Source: Epiperipatus broadwayi
Lineage: Eukaryota > Onychophora > Udeonychophora > Euonychophora > Peripatidae
DNA length: 64,000 nucleotides
Assembly: GCA_028023455.1 (NCBI GenBank)
Contig: JAQFVV010006221.1
Location: 6,119,011 to 6,183,010 of the forward strand
Direction of reading: 5' to 3'
Positions 22,600 to 33,619 of the stretch are shown here, piece after piece. A program made the position numbers and the translations under genes. The notes beneath the pieces are model-generated. The model did no database searches and was not told where the DNA came from. It saw nothing but the letters and a program-made list of their open reading frames with translations. Position 1 is the first letter of the stretch. Each line of letters opens with the position of its first letter.

Positions 22600-22905
22600 A
22601 AAAGATTAAAACAGGCAAACTCTTTATATAGTAGTGCCATTCAGTGCCAACCAGAGATGCCAGAAGGCTTGTGCATAAATCCTCATCTAGTGCCTACTTA
22701 TCCAATATCCCCAGACTAGTTTCTGAATTGTGGCCTTTGTCAGTGAGGAGCTTTGGATCTGAGAGCACTGCACCTAGATCTTAGGATCTAATTACTCTGA
22801 TTGGCACTGAGTGGCACTACTGTATGGAGAGTTTTGCCTGTTTTAATAACAGTTATGTTCTAGCATAAGAAATGGTGATCATGTGATGTTTAGTGGTTTA
22901 AAAAA
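22600..22905 (+). mobile_element. Family C repeat, palindromic unit
   Basis: Starts ATTAAAACAGGCAAACTC and ends ATCATGTGATGTTTAGTGG. The two halves are inverted (CTCTTTATATAGTAGTGCCA and TGGCACTACTGTATGGAGAG). The minus strand holds the ribozyme-like segment 22749-22708: TCCTCA, CTGACAA (G8 changed to A), GAAAC, TAGTC, TGGGGA. Stem I (TCCTCA with TGGGGA) is intact but the core is mutated. Confidence 0.65.
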
Positions 22906-22909
22906 AATG

Positions 22910-23730
22910 ATACGGTAATAATTGAAAATGTTTTTGGAAATTATGTATTACTTGACATTATTTGTTTATTACTAAACAATACAATATGGTTAATGAAATA
23001 TATAAATGAATTAGCAAAAATATAATCAGAAGGCCAACTGATAGGAGTTATCATGACATTTGGGCACAAAAATGATTAACTGAAGATAAAAATAATTTCA
23101 TTCAATTGACTAATCACTTTTTTATTCAATTATATAATATGTACTTCTTCAATTCATCATTCTCAATATTATGCTAAACTCTAAAGGCAAAATAATGATA
23201 AATTTGCCTTTTATTTTTCTCTTGCTTTTACTCAACTGAAAGAGTAGCTTTTTTCTCATTTTGGTTTCACTTTTATAGAAAAAACATTAATAATTATACA
23301 TTAGGATAATTTATTATTATAGATTAAAAGATCTTAATGAAAATGACAGAGAAACATTACACTTATGTAAATCATATGCACTGATTTGCATATAGTCATA
23401 ATATTCTGTCATACTATTGAAAATAAAGAATAATCTCTCTGAATTAGACCTTTTTGTTTAATTGTGAATGTATATAGTGACAATTTCATATATTATTATG
23501 TAGGATGGACCAAAGTTATCTGACTGTAATATTGTTTTATCAACAATTAAAAATGTATAAATACAATTAAAAAGAGATAAAAAAACTGGTCTATTCCTGA
23601 TCATTATAGTAGTGAAAAAAATATTTATATAAAGCCTGTATTATTTTAAGAAAACATATATTATTTCAAATATCATATTTCTAGTAAAAATTTTAATAAT
23701 GAATATTTTTTAAATAAAAAATTTATAATT
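22910..23730. other. AT-rich stretch without recognised genes
   Basis: No supportable feature. Confidence 0.55.
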
Positions 23731-23731
23731 A

Positions 23732-23962
23732 AGTTAATATATATATATTAAAAAAAATCAAGTTACTTTTATGTTAAGGAATAATAAAAAGATATTTTTT
23801 TGTTTGTTTATTATGTAAATTATAGTTCATGAAAGTAAAAATTCAGTTAATATATATATATATTTAAAAAATCAAGTTACTTTTATGCTAAGGAATAATA
23901 AAAAGATATTTTTTTGTTTGTTTATTATTTAAATTATAGTTCATGAAAGTAAAAATTCAGTT
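23732..23962 (+). repeat. Recent tandem duplication, two copies of about 115 bp
   Basis: AGTTACTTTTATGTTAAGGA and AGTTACTTTTATGCTAAGGA start matching blocks that both continue through AAAAAGATATTTTTTTGTTT to GTTCATGAAAGTAAAAATTC. Few differences between the copies suggest a recent event. There is no coding content. Confidence 0.75.
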
Positions 23963-24589
23963 GTAGCTAAATGTGCATTTCCTCTAGTAAAAGATTTTTA
24001 AAAATCTGAATTATTTGCTGTTTGCATACAGGTTTTCTCTGGATATGGACTGAGTTCCTCACAATGCTTCATAAATCAAAAATCTTGCATAAGAAATAAG
24101 CAATCACAATGAATTCCTATGGCAAAAAATTTAATTTGTTATCTTAAATTCAAAATATATAAAGGCTCAAACAAATAAAAAAACAACTAAGTTTAAAATT
24201 GGAAAAACAAAAAACAAAGAATAATTAAAGATTAATAAATATTTTACTAAACACATCATTAATATAAAAAATGCTAACTTGTAATTATAGATATATAAAA
24301 ACTTTTTAGTAGCTGTATTTTTTTTTTAATTATAATTTCTTAATTGATGGTTTGCCATTTTAATTTTTACCTTGATTGAGGAAAAAAAAACCTTATTCTA
24401 CAATTTATTTTGATGCATTTATGTTCTATTATAACATTTTTTAATTTTTGAAATATCTACCAAGTAAAACTTTAATTTTTTTTTATGCAGTGCTGATAAC
24501 ATTTATTTAAAGCAATAATATTTCACAAATTTATTTATTTTCCAAAATGCAGTTGAAATTAAATAAAAATTAGATAAAGAAATGTAATT

Positions 24590-25335
24590 TTAATAGCCCA
24601 AATGATTAAATCTTTTTTTCTTTTTTTGCTATTTTTTTATATTTGCAATAAAAACCACCATTATCTTAAATATGTTAGAAACAAATTAGGAGATTACAGA
24701 TTTAAAATTGAGCAAATAAATGATATTTTTACCTTATGTCAACAACTTTTGATCATATAAAGTTGATTATTAACGGCATAATGCACAAAATCATTTTTTT
24801 TATCATTTTATTTTTTTAATCCAGAATTAAAATATTTTTGCTATGGGCTGGAGTTATCATTCATAAAAATTTTAATCCAAAAGTGATTGAGTGAATTTAT
24901 TTTGTATATACACATATTAAAATTTACTATTAATACACTATTGTTGCATACAACTAAAATTTATTTTTAGTTTTGTATTGAATGATTTTTCTTTTTTCTG
25001 ATACTTTATTTCTTTTATGTTTATGATGAAAGCCACCATTATCTTGAATAAGTCAGAAATAAATTACAAGATTATTGATTTAAAATTGAGCAGATAAATG
25101 ATATTTTCTATTTAAGTTTAGTGATATTTGATTATATAAAGTTGATTATAATTGCATAATGCACAAAATCCTTTTCTGACTTTTTTTTTTGCCCAAAATA
25201 ATTTACAATTAAGATGACAACATTTTTGCTATGAGTGAAGTTAGCTTTCATAAAATTTTTAATTCAAAATTGATTGAGTGAATATTTTAACTAATATATA
25301 TATTTTAAAATTTATGTGATCAAAATATGTTTTTG
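24590..25335 (+). repeat. Old tandem duplication, period 378 bp
   Basis: CCACCATTATCTTAAATATG (24655) and CCACCATTATCTTGAATAAG (25033) start blocks that share ATTTAAAATTGAG(C)A, ATATAAAGTTGATTAT, GCATAATGCACAAAATC, TTTTTGCTATG and TGATTGAGTGAAT in the same order. Divergence is substantial, so the duplication is old. A further diverged copy may precede it (24320-24590). Not coding. Confidence 0.6.
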
Positions 25336-25520
25336 ATTATGCATAATACTGAATGAAACTGGCATTATTTTGTTTTTTTAGTTGTTAATAATGAAAGTCT
25401 TCTTTACTTTGGATATATCATAAATGAAAACACTGATTGTTTTGCAAAGATACTGGATGAAAATTAGATGAAGTACACTAATCATTTTTTGAACTTTATA
25501 ATCAAAACATAAGGTATCCT

Positions 25521-25639
25521 GAATCTAGTGTCCCAACTCCTCACTGAAGAGACCCATAGGTCGAAACCGGTCTGGGGTGGGGATAATCTAAGATAAAGAT
25601 GATTTGAATGCCTTCTCTTGTAGTAGCATTTAACACAAT
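25521..25639 (+). mobile_element. 119-bp insertion with 15-bp target-site duplication and a complete hammerhead-like motif
   Basis: AACATAAGGTATCCT is present at 25506-25520 and 25640-25654, exactly bracketing the insert. Inside, 25537-25577 reads CTCCTCA, CTGAAGA (25544-25550), a perfect GACC-CATA-GGTC hairpin (25551-25562), GAAAC (25563-25567), CG, GTC (25570-25572), TGGGG (25573-25577). CCTCA pairs with TGGGG as stem I, ACCGGT is self-complementary as stem III, and every invariant core base of the hammerhead consensus (CUGANGA...GAAA...UH) is present. The insert's bases resemble the middle of family C (TCCTCACTGATGAAG...GTCTGGGG). It encodes no protein; the TSD indicates retroposition. Confidence 0.75.
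25537..25577 (+). ncRNA. Candidate type I hammerhead ribozyme
   Basis: Predicted from pairing alone: stem I CCTCA/TGGGG, stem II GACC/GGTC closed by G10.1-C11.1, stem III a 2-3 bp palindrome (ACCGGT). Cleavage would fall after GTC at 25572. Such tiny stem III versions are known to work best as dimers, with two RNAs sharing a longer palindromic stem III. Activity has not been shown. Confidence 0.6.
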
Positions 25640-25659
25640 AACATAAGGTATCCTATATA

Positions 25660-27735
25660 ATTAATGAACTATATTATATTGTACATTTTTAGTTTGAATA
25701 ACACCATTTTATCTCATATGATCACCAATCTTATAAAATGGCCACTATTTAAAAATAACGATGGGTATTTAAAATAAAAAAAAATCATTTTTTTTAAAGA
25801 TCTTAGTGAATAGTCAATTGTAAATCAAAATAGTGAATACAACTTGATGATGATCACTATGGCAAATTTTCACATGAAAGGTCATCTGCAGTGGAAGAGG
25901 AGTGCATATACTATGAAAATAAAAGTTTTTATACCTCATATGATATATATAATTTCATAAACATGCAGCACAGTGGAAAATATTTAAAGTTTTTCTTCAA
26001 ATCGACACCATAATTTACAGTTTATATAAATATATCAGATATTAATTAATATAAAAATATTTATATAATACATAATATGCAATAATTTTATAAAATTTAA
26101 TTAAATTGCTATAATTATGAATGAATATTGTAAACACAGTGGCTCCCTGAAAGGAAAATAACATTGGCATAATCTTTGGATATACAGAAAACTGTCTGTT
26201 CACGTAATTTAAAGTGTTATTATACCAAATTGTAGGCGGCCATCACTATGATATGCAGCTGTAGTTTATTGTATGTTTGTTTTAAAAGTATGTGCATTTT
26301 AATTTATTAAAAACGGTAATAATAAATTGTATACATATACTGTTTTCATTTTTAAAATGTATTACATTATGCATTTTTATTCAATTAAGTAATGTAAATT
26401 ATTTAATTAACAATAAATTAGATTAAAACTTTAGCCAAATTATTAGAATGTGAAAAAGCACCTATGTAACCTGGTAGGAAAATAGGTTAAGTGAATTAGG
26501 ATATTGAATAAAAGTCAGAATATCTATAGCAGAATGTTGCTCGATGAAACTTTTTTATTCAGATTTAATTGCGGTGTTTTTTTGTTGTTGTTTTTTTTAA
26601 AAATAAAAAAAAGCTTTGATTGTTTGCTTTTAAATATGATATGTTATATTCATGTTGATATTTTTATACTCTCTCTTGTATATTAATATAAAATGTTAAA
26701 AAAATATTTCGTGCGGAAGTTCTAAATAATTAAAGGCACCTTGCAATAATTTTTTTTAAAGGAAAGAAAAAATTAATATTTTATCACTAAAAAGTTAAAT
26801 TTTAATGTCTCTTTTGTATTTAGAAATTTAAACTGCTATTTCCTCTAAATATCTGTGATGTTATCATTTGAAAAAAAGATATAATAAAAAAAGCTAAATT
26901 AAAAAGAAAAGTATTGATTTTAATCTGCTAAATAATTCAACTTATTGAAAGAAAAACGTTAATAATTAAAAAAAAGCAAAAGCGCAACCCTAATCACAGA
27001 CTTTTATTTCCTCCATCTTTAAAAATAAAACGTTAATCAATACAATTAACAAACATTCCTGCGTCTTTTTTTTTTTTAAAAAAAAAAATCTTTTTTAATT
27101 ACAGTATATATATTATAGCTATTTTGTTTAGAATGACTGCATGTTGCGCTTGTTTATTATTATTTAAATAATTCTTAAATATTCAAATTAAACCATTATT
27201 AAATAATTTTTATCTATAAGATATACAATGCATCTTAATAAGTTATATGCTGAAGATTTTTCCAAATAGTAGATTATTCCAAATTTTTTTGTGAAGTTCC
27301 CAAATAAATATTGAAAAATCTCATCACAGTCAAATTAAAACAGATGGAAATATTTGATGGACTTAATATTTGAGAATGAAAAGAATATCATTTTTACATT
27401 AGTTTATATAAAAGATATCGGTGCCGAATGGTCAGATTGCGATGAAAATGGTGAATTTTGTGTTTTAATATTTTAATCATGTGATTTCATTTCTTACAAC
27501 TACGAAAATTGGGTTTTTGGTGGGGTTTTTTTTGTTGTTGATGAAAATGGCGATTTTGTAACGAATGGTCAGATCGCGACAATGTATAGATTGATAGATG
27601 TCATTTATCGGTTGGATGTGTCAGCGTGGGTTTTGGGCGGTTCTTATAATTGGAAATGGCCGCGAGAGCATACTAAATCAGCACCAATATCTATTGTACA
27701 TAGTTATTGATCTTTTATCACTTAATTTATAAAGC
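25660..27735. other. AT-rich stretch without recognised genes; a CpG-containing patch near its end
   Basis: The span 27420-27665 is distinctive: CGAATGGTCAGAT(T/C)GCGA occurs twice (about 27426 and 27562) with GCCGCGAGAG nearby. The function is unknown. The rest shows only AT-rich low complexity. Confidence 0.45.
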
Positions 27736-27757
27736 ACAATATATTTTTAATAATTTT

Positions 27758-28165
27758 TATTAGTCATTCATTAGACTAGAAATCATCTACTTAATGAATA
27801 ATTTTTCTATAGTGTTATTTTCACAACACCATTCTCACTCAAAGGTAGAGGGACTGGTTTCTACCCACTTTTAACATCTTGTGGAGGGATGTAATCATAA
27901 ACATATGAACAAAAGACATGTGGAAAAGGTGTATGATATACAAGATGCACATTTTATGCTGAACCTGCACTCATCAGTTTGACCCAGATCATAATCTCGT
28001 ACATATATCCTTACCATTGTTCACTACATACACACACATATATATATATATATATATAGCCAATTACAACAGTTTAATCGATGTGTCAAACTTATCACCC
28101 TATCTTGCACGAGAGTGGTATAGTGAAAATTACACTACAGAAATATTATTCATTAAGTGGATAAT
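27758..28165 (-). mobile_element. Family A repeat, second copy
   Basis: Matches 2581-3145 in the inner part (GGGATGTAATCATAAACATA, AAGATGCACATTTTATGCTG, ACTACAGAAATATTATTC). Flanking phrases ATATTTTTAATAATTTTT (27740-27757) and ACATTTTTAATCATTTTT (28166-28183) agree at 16 of 18 positions and may be the TSD. The minus strand at 27985-27941 carries CTGATGA, a GTGC/GCAT hairpin, AAAA in place of GAAA, and the palindrome ATGTGCAT. The core therefore lacks the essential G12. Confidence 0.6.
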
Positions 28166-28184
28166 ACATTTTTAATCATTTTTT

Positions 28185-29600
28185 TTAAAGAGCATTTATG
28201 TGTGATAATAAGATATCTTAAAACTGTAACAAATATTAATTTACTTTAGAAATTCATTAAATATCATTTGAATCTCTTTGACTTCAGTTTTTTATTTGGC
28301 ATTCAAAATAAAAGGTGGTACTGAATAGTATGATGAAAAATAACTAAAGCTTTTTGTATTCTTTCTTAGAATGGCCTCAACTAATTTGCAGGCAGACACA
28401 TGAATGCTGAGGTTAACCCAGGGAAAATTAATTTAGAAGACTGCAGAGAAATATAAAATTATTTTAAAATATATTTAGGCCAAGTCTCAACTAGAAATTC
28501 CATTTTTTTTCTTTTTACTCTTCTTGATATACTAGATGAGGAAACAATATAATCATGGATAATTCTAATAAGTTTTTTTTTTTTGTTGCAATTGTAATTT
28601 AAAAAATAAAAATTAATTTTATAAGAAGGCATAGATATGTATCAGTAATAAAATAAATAATTGAATAATTCATTGCTGGAATGTTCTTAATGCATTCTAA
28701 GTATATGCTTCATAATACTGATTTGTTATATTCTTTCTCTTTCTATCCCTCTTTTAATAATGAAAAGTTGGTTAAAAGATAAAGTTTGATCTTTATGTTG
28801 AGTCATTGGTTTTATATGCAAAAGCATACTATTTTCTGGATAAATTGCAGGAACACTGTCATCTGTACATCCTATTTCTTATTTAAAAAATATTTTAACT
28901 CTATCAATCATTATGTATAGTTGAAACAGTTCATTGATATAAATAAAAACTATCAAGCATTTATTAAGAAAACATTAGCTTTTTAATTATTTTATTTTGA
29001 AACTTAAGATTGTAATAATAATATATTTTGAAATATGAAAAAGTAAAGATATAAGTTATTGATATATCTCATTATTATATGTTTTTCATTAGAAAGCATG
29101 TATTTACTTTTGTGATAATTTTTAATCTAAGAAAAAATATTGTAATTATTTTTGGATCCAGAGTTTTTCTTATTATAATAAAAAGTGAAGTCATTTATTT
29201 CATTAACACACACACATTCATTGTCCTCATTTTCAGTCCTGAGTATTTTATGGAGGAATTCTTCAATATGCCACTTTTTTTTAAATTGTTAGTTCCTAGC
29301 CAATAATTCTTATGCAAAGTATTCAGTCTTTTTTATTGTAGTATTTTACTTTGTATTCATTTTTCATATTATCTCTCAATATATTTCTTCTCCAATGTAT
29401 TATTTATATTATTTCTCTTATTTGTGAATTTTACCATATAACGTATGTTGGTTAATTGAAATTTTATAAAGATTTCTAAACAATCGGTAAATTACTTTTG
29501 TAAACATTATTAAAACTACAGTGTGGTGTGCTACATCAAAGACTTGTGGGGTAAATAGTTTATATGGCAAACATTTATTTTCACTGAATTAATATTTGTA
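28185..29600. other. AT-rich stretch without recognised genes
   Basis: A slightly GC-richer patch near 28370-28440 gives only an 11-codon frame. Nothing else supportable. Confidence 0.55.
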
Positions 29601-29616
29601 CAGCAAATGCGAATAT

Positions 29617-29920
29617 CACATGATCACCATTTCTTAAGCTTGCTCATATTTGTTATTAAAACAGGCAAAACTCTCCATACAGTGTGCCACTCAGTGCAAG
29701 CCAGAGTAATCAGTGGATGCCAGAAAGATTGTGCATAAAATCCCTATCTATCTAGGTGCAGTGCTCTCAGATTCAAGGCTCCTCACTGATGAAAGTCACA
29801 AGCTAGAAACTAGTCTGGGGATATTGGATGAGTAGGCACTAGATAGGGATTTTATGCACAAGCCTTCTGGCATCCATTGATTACTCTGGCTTGCACTGAG
29901 TGACACTACTTGCCTGTTTT
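29617..29920 (+). mobile_element. Family C repeat, complete palindromic unit with 12-bp target-site duplication
   Basis: AAATGCGAATAT lies at 29605-29616 and 29921-29932. The unit is a foldback: CAAGCCAGAGTAATCAGTGG near 29697 is inverted as CCATTGATTACTCTGGCTTG near 29873, and GTGCATAAAATCCCTATCTA near 29730 is inverted near 29840. The central segment 29780-29821 is hammerhead-like with an unbroken core: TCCTCA, CTGATGA (29786-29792), a weak hairpin 29793-29805, GAAAC (29806-29810), TA, GTC (29813-29815), TGGGGA. This is the best preserved family C copy. Confidence 0.75.
29780..29821 (+). ncRNA. Candidate hammerhead ribozyme of family C
   Basis: Stem I is a 6-bp pairing of TCCTCA (29780-29785) with TGGGGA (29816-29821), one G-U included. 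Core CTGATGA and GAAA are intact, the triplet is GTC, and ACTAGT forms a self-complementary stem III. Stem II is weak (three pairs with an A-A mismatch at the core), so single-molecule activity is doubtful. Confidence 0.45.
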
Positions 29921-29934
29921 AAATGCGAATATAT

Positions 29935-30215
29935 ATAATGAACAGTAAAATGGCAGACATCTTTGTTACTTAAGGTTAAGTTGCAAATTTAATTCATTTA
30001 TCGGTTTATTTGAAATTTTATAGCATAATTATTATTTACTTATTCTGCTGCTCTTATATAATAGTTTTGGCATAAGCCTAAAATTCTGATTATGAAACCA
30101 CTTAATGTTATAAAAAAAATCAAATTGAAAAATCTATAAAACTGTCTGATAAGAAAAATGATATGACAGACATTATTATTTGTCATAAGACTTCTATGCA
30201 GAAGACATTTCAGAA
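29935..30215. other. No recognised feature
   Basis: AT-rich; nothing supportable. Confidence 0.5.
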
Positions 30216-30680
30216 TTCATCTGAAAAGCTGAGTTAGAAAGCTGACTAACACTGTGGGCAAAAAAATCCATGCAAGAAAGTGAAAGTAAAATGATTTTTT
30301 TTGTTAGCTTTTACTTTTCCGATGATGAACATTTAAATTTTAATTATGATGCGGAAACAATTGGAATATATTGTTAAGAAAAAATAATCCAAAATTTTCA
30401 ATTAACAAAATTACTATGACAAATATTTTTTGGTTGAGGATGTAAAATATATCAGAGCCTTTCTGAAAAGCTGATTGCTACTATGAAAAAAAATTCCAAG
30501 CAAGAAAGTTTAAGTTTTGTTTAAAATTAACATAAGTTTATTTTATTTTTAGAAAATTGTTTTAATTTTCAATATGAGGCAGAAAATAGAACATAGCATT
30601 AAGAAAAAAAGAACAATTCCATTCAGAAAAAGCTATAACAAGAAAGTTAAAGTTATGCAATTGATTTGATTAAATCAATA
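30216..30680 (+). repeat. Degenerate tandem duplication, unit about 210-240 bp
   Basis: TCTGAAAAGCTGA occurs at about 30219 and 30462, each followed by CATGCAAGAAAGT or CCAAGCAAGAAAGT, then a TTTTAATTWTSAATATGA(G/T)GC..GAAA block and TTAAGAAAAAA. A third partial copy starts near 30628. The copies are old and not coding. Confidence 0.45.
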
Positions 30681-30689
30681 TTATATGAA

Positions 30690-33050
30690 TTTTTATTAAA
30701 GTAAATTTGAATATGTTTTTATTTCGTGCTTGTAAAAATTTTATTTTTGTTTACATAAAAATCAAACTGTATAGTGGATATAGCAATTAATTTTATATGT
30801 ATATCAGATTTATCCGGCCTTTAGAAAGGCCATTGTTTTTTTTTAATTGGTTGCTTTAACAATTTTTTTTTGCTTTGCAAAATTACTTGCTTTGAATAAA
30901 ATGCTCATAATCATAAATTAATCCTCTAAATTAAAATTAAAAATTTTAAATATACTTGTTATATTTGATATATGAATTTGACATTGATACAGACAACTAT
31001 TAATAATGGGATTACTTCCTTCACATAAAATATTCTTCCTAATGCAAACAAACATAATACTTAATTTATTGTAAATTTGACATGTGACAGCATTATGGAC
31101 AAATATACATTTGCCATTCAGATAGCAGATAATTATATATATATATAGATTTACATTCATATTTTCAATTTTATATTTTTATTGTTTCAATTATTGTTTT
31201 GGATGGTGATTTTGCATTATATTGTAGACCTGGAATAGATTGCCCCTAAATAAATGAAATTTAGTGTTATGTTACAATGAATGAAAGATATAATGAATAA
31301 TCTTTTGAAATTAATTAATTCAATATGGCTTAATCAACTGTAATAAGAAAAGTTGATTAAAGATTGCAGTGTTCTGAGGAATGAAATATTGAAATGCAGA
31401 AAATGATTATGTGAATAAAGATTTTATTTATTCATTAAATAACATGCTGATATATTCATGTAACTCATTTTTGTTGAGTAGACAATCCCAAAAATTTATA
31501 AATAAAGCAAAAAAGTTTTGTATGTAAATGAAATCAATAATTTTCAAAGAACATAAGTGGCTATCTCTCTCACATACTCTTGTTTGAAGAAGTAGAAGAG
31601 GAAACGAATTAACTATCAAATAAAAATTTATTACAAGAAGAGTTTTTTTTTTTACTTCGATTTATTAAAAGTTATTAAAATATTCATTACATTCAGATAT
31701 TTTAATATGGAGCACTAGACTGAAGCAAGTACCACATTAGCTCTTATTCTTGATGTATTATCCAATGTCATCTCTGTCAACGATTAGAAGCTGTTAAAGA
31801 GGGAAAGAAATAGAATCTTGCAGATAAATTGCCAGGAAAGTTTTTTGTTTCAAGCAAAATAAAATACTAACATTATGTGTAATTATATTCAGTGTTTGTA
31901 TGACAATAATTAAAAGAAGAAAGTTATTCAAAGGAGGAAGAAAAACTTTCAAAACAAAATGGTAAGATATTTTAAAAGAGAGAAGCTTTAATGTTTTATA
32001 TTGTATTTCAATATTCAAGATGAATAAATAGAAAGACAGATTGAACCATAATAGAACATAGAATGAAATCTGAAATTTGAGATTGTCAGATAAGATATTA
32101 TATTTTGTTCATGAATGAATGAGAATAAAATCTTTAAATTTGAATTATTTACAGAGGGTTCTAATCCACTGAGAATAATATGAATGAAACTATTTAAATG
32201 AAAGTCGCATTGAAATAAATAATTTATTTTTTATATATAAGTGTGAGAACTTATAAGAACAGTTAGAGATATAAAAGATTTGAACTTTTGACCTGGGATC
32301 CAACTTGAGAAGTGTTCAAGAGGGAATTTACAAATAATATTGTGTTTTATTTATTTTTATTAATAAATTATTTTATTAATTATTAATTTGTTTGATTGAT
32401 ATGTTTAGCATATACTAAAGCAAGGGTTGGATATAATGTTTTTTTTCTAAAAATAAATGAGTTAATAATACCTAATCAGCATACTGCTATAATACCTTTT
32501 GTTACATATAACACATGCTAATAATTATACAGCATTAGTGCCACACATACAACTCACAGAAAAAAATCCCCTAGCTCTGAGAACATGCTTCTCGATATGC
32601 ACACGTTTAGAAGCAAATGGTTGTTAATACGTGTATTGTGGTGGTGATCTATATATATATAACATTCAAATACTACTCTTCAATTTTACCATTATATAAT
32701 TGTTGATTATTATTTATTTAACAGATTACTCTAAAACTATCATTTGCTTTTCATTTTTGATTATCTGTATCACCAGTTAGTTGCTCTGTGAAGAGTTACC
32801 ATTACAATATATATATATGTCTGTGGATGTATATTTAAAAGTTAATAGATTAAAAATCAGTTTATCAATATATATTCTTTTCAAGAAAATTTTATAATAA
32901 TAATAGTAAAGAATATATGTAAATTAGCTTTTGTGATTGCAGAGTCTCCTAGCAAAAAGCACTGTGATTTTAGCAGCAAATAATTTAGTCATTAATCATC
33001 GTTGGTTAATTGCCATTAACAAAAATTATGACTAAGTCATGTTCAAGATT
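30690..33050. other. AT-rich stretch without recognised genes
   Basis: Several chance frames of 60-80 codons with no family features, and short TA microsatellites near 31135 and 32645. Nothing else supportable. Confidence 0.55.
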
Positions 33051-33056
33051 TATAAG

Positions 33057-33156
33057 TTGCTTATATTGAATGTATTCTAAATTCATTTTTTTATACACGT
33101 ATGTAGGAAACTTATATGTATAAGAAATGAATTTAGAGTACATTCAGTATAAGCAA
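33057..33156. repeat. Imperfect palindrome of about 100 bp
   Basis: TTGCTTATATTGAATGTATT and AGTACATTCAGTATAAGCAA are inverted matches, as are TCTAAATTCATTT and AAATGAATTTAGA; a 35-bp loop lies between. It looks like a small foldback element. Confidence 0.6.
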
Positions 33157-33269
33157 ATTACATATTCTCTTGGAAATATAGCACAAGTTTAGCCCATCCC
33201 TCTTCTATTAATATATATAAATATGTAATGATCTGATAAAATAAGATATTAGATTGACTTAATGTCTAC

Positions 33270-33615
33270 ATGGATATGAGTACAATATCAAATCCAACAA
33301 GGGCTTTAAGTATTCCTTTATCAGTTTTTTAATGAAATAGAAGGTTGAAGAGTTGGAAGGGTGAGAAGATTGAAGCCTGTCCATTAAAGTTTAAGGAATT
33401 GCTATCTTAATATAAACCAAGCACTGATTATATATATATGTGGGAGTTTATGATCTGGCCCAATTGATGAGTGTTGGTTCTGTACAAAATATATATATTG
33501 GGGATCATATTTTTTTCACATGTATGTGGTCATGGGTATTGGTTGCTTAAGATAAAGTGGAGGATGAATATAGACTGAAAAATCCTAAGTTCAAGTCCCT
33601 CTATGTACATGTATA
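33270..33615 (+). mobile_element. Family B/A-related repeat
   Basis: GGTTGAAGAGTTGGAAGGGT, CCTGTCCATTAAAG and GCACTGATTATATATATATG follow family B order; the middle (CAATTGATGAG...TTGGGGATCAT) is closer to family A. The ribozyme-like segment 33458-33503 has a 5-bp stem I (CCCAA with TTGGG) but C3 is T and GAAA is AAAA. It ends in a B-box-like AAGTTCAAGTCCC near 33591. Confidence 0.55.
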
Positions 33616-33619
33616 AGAT

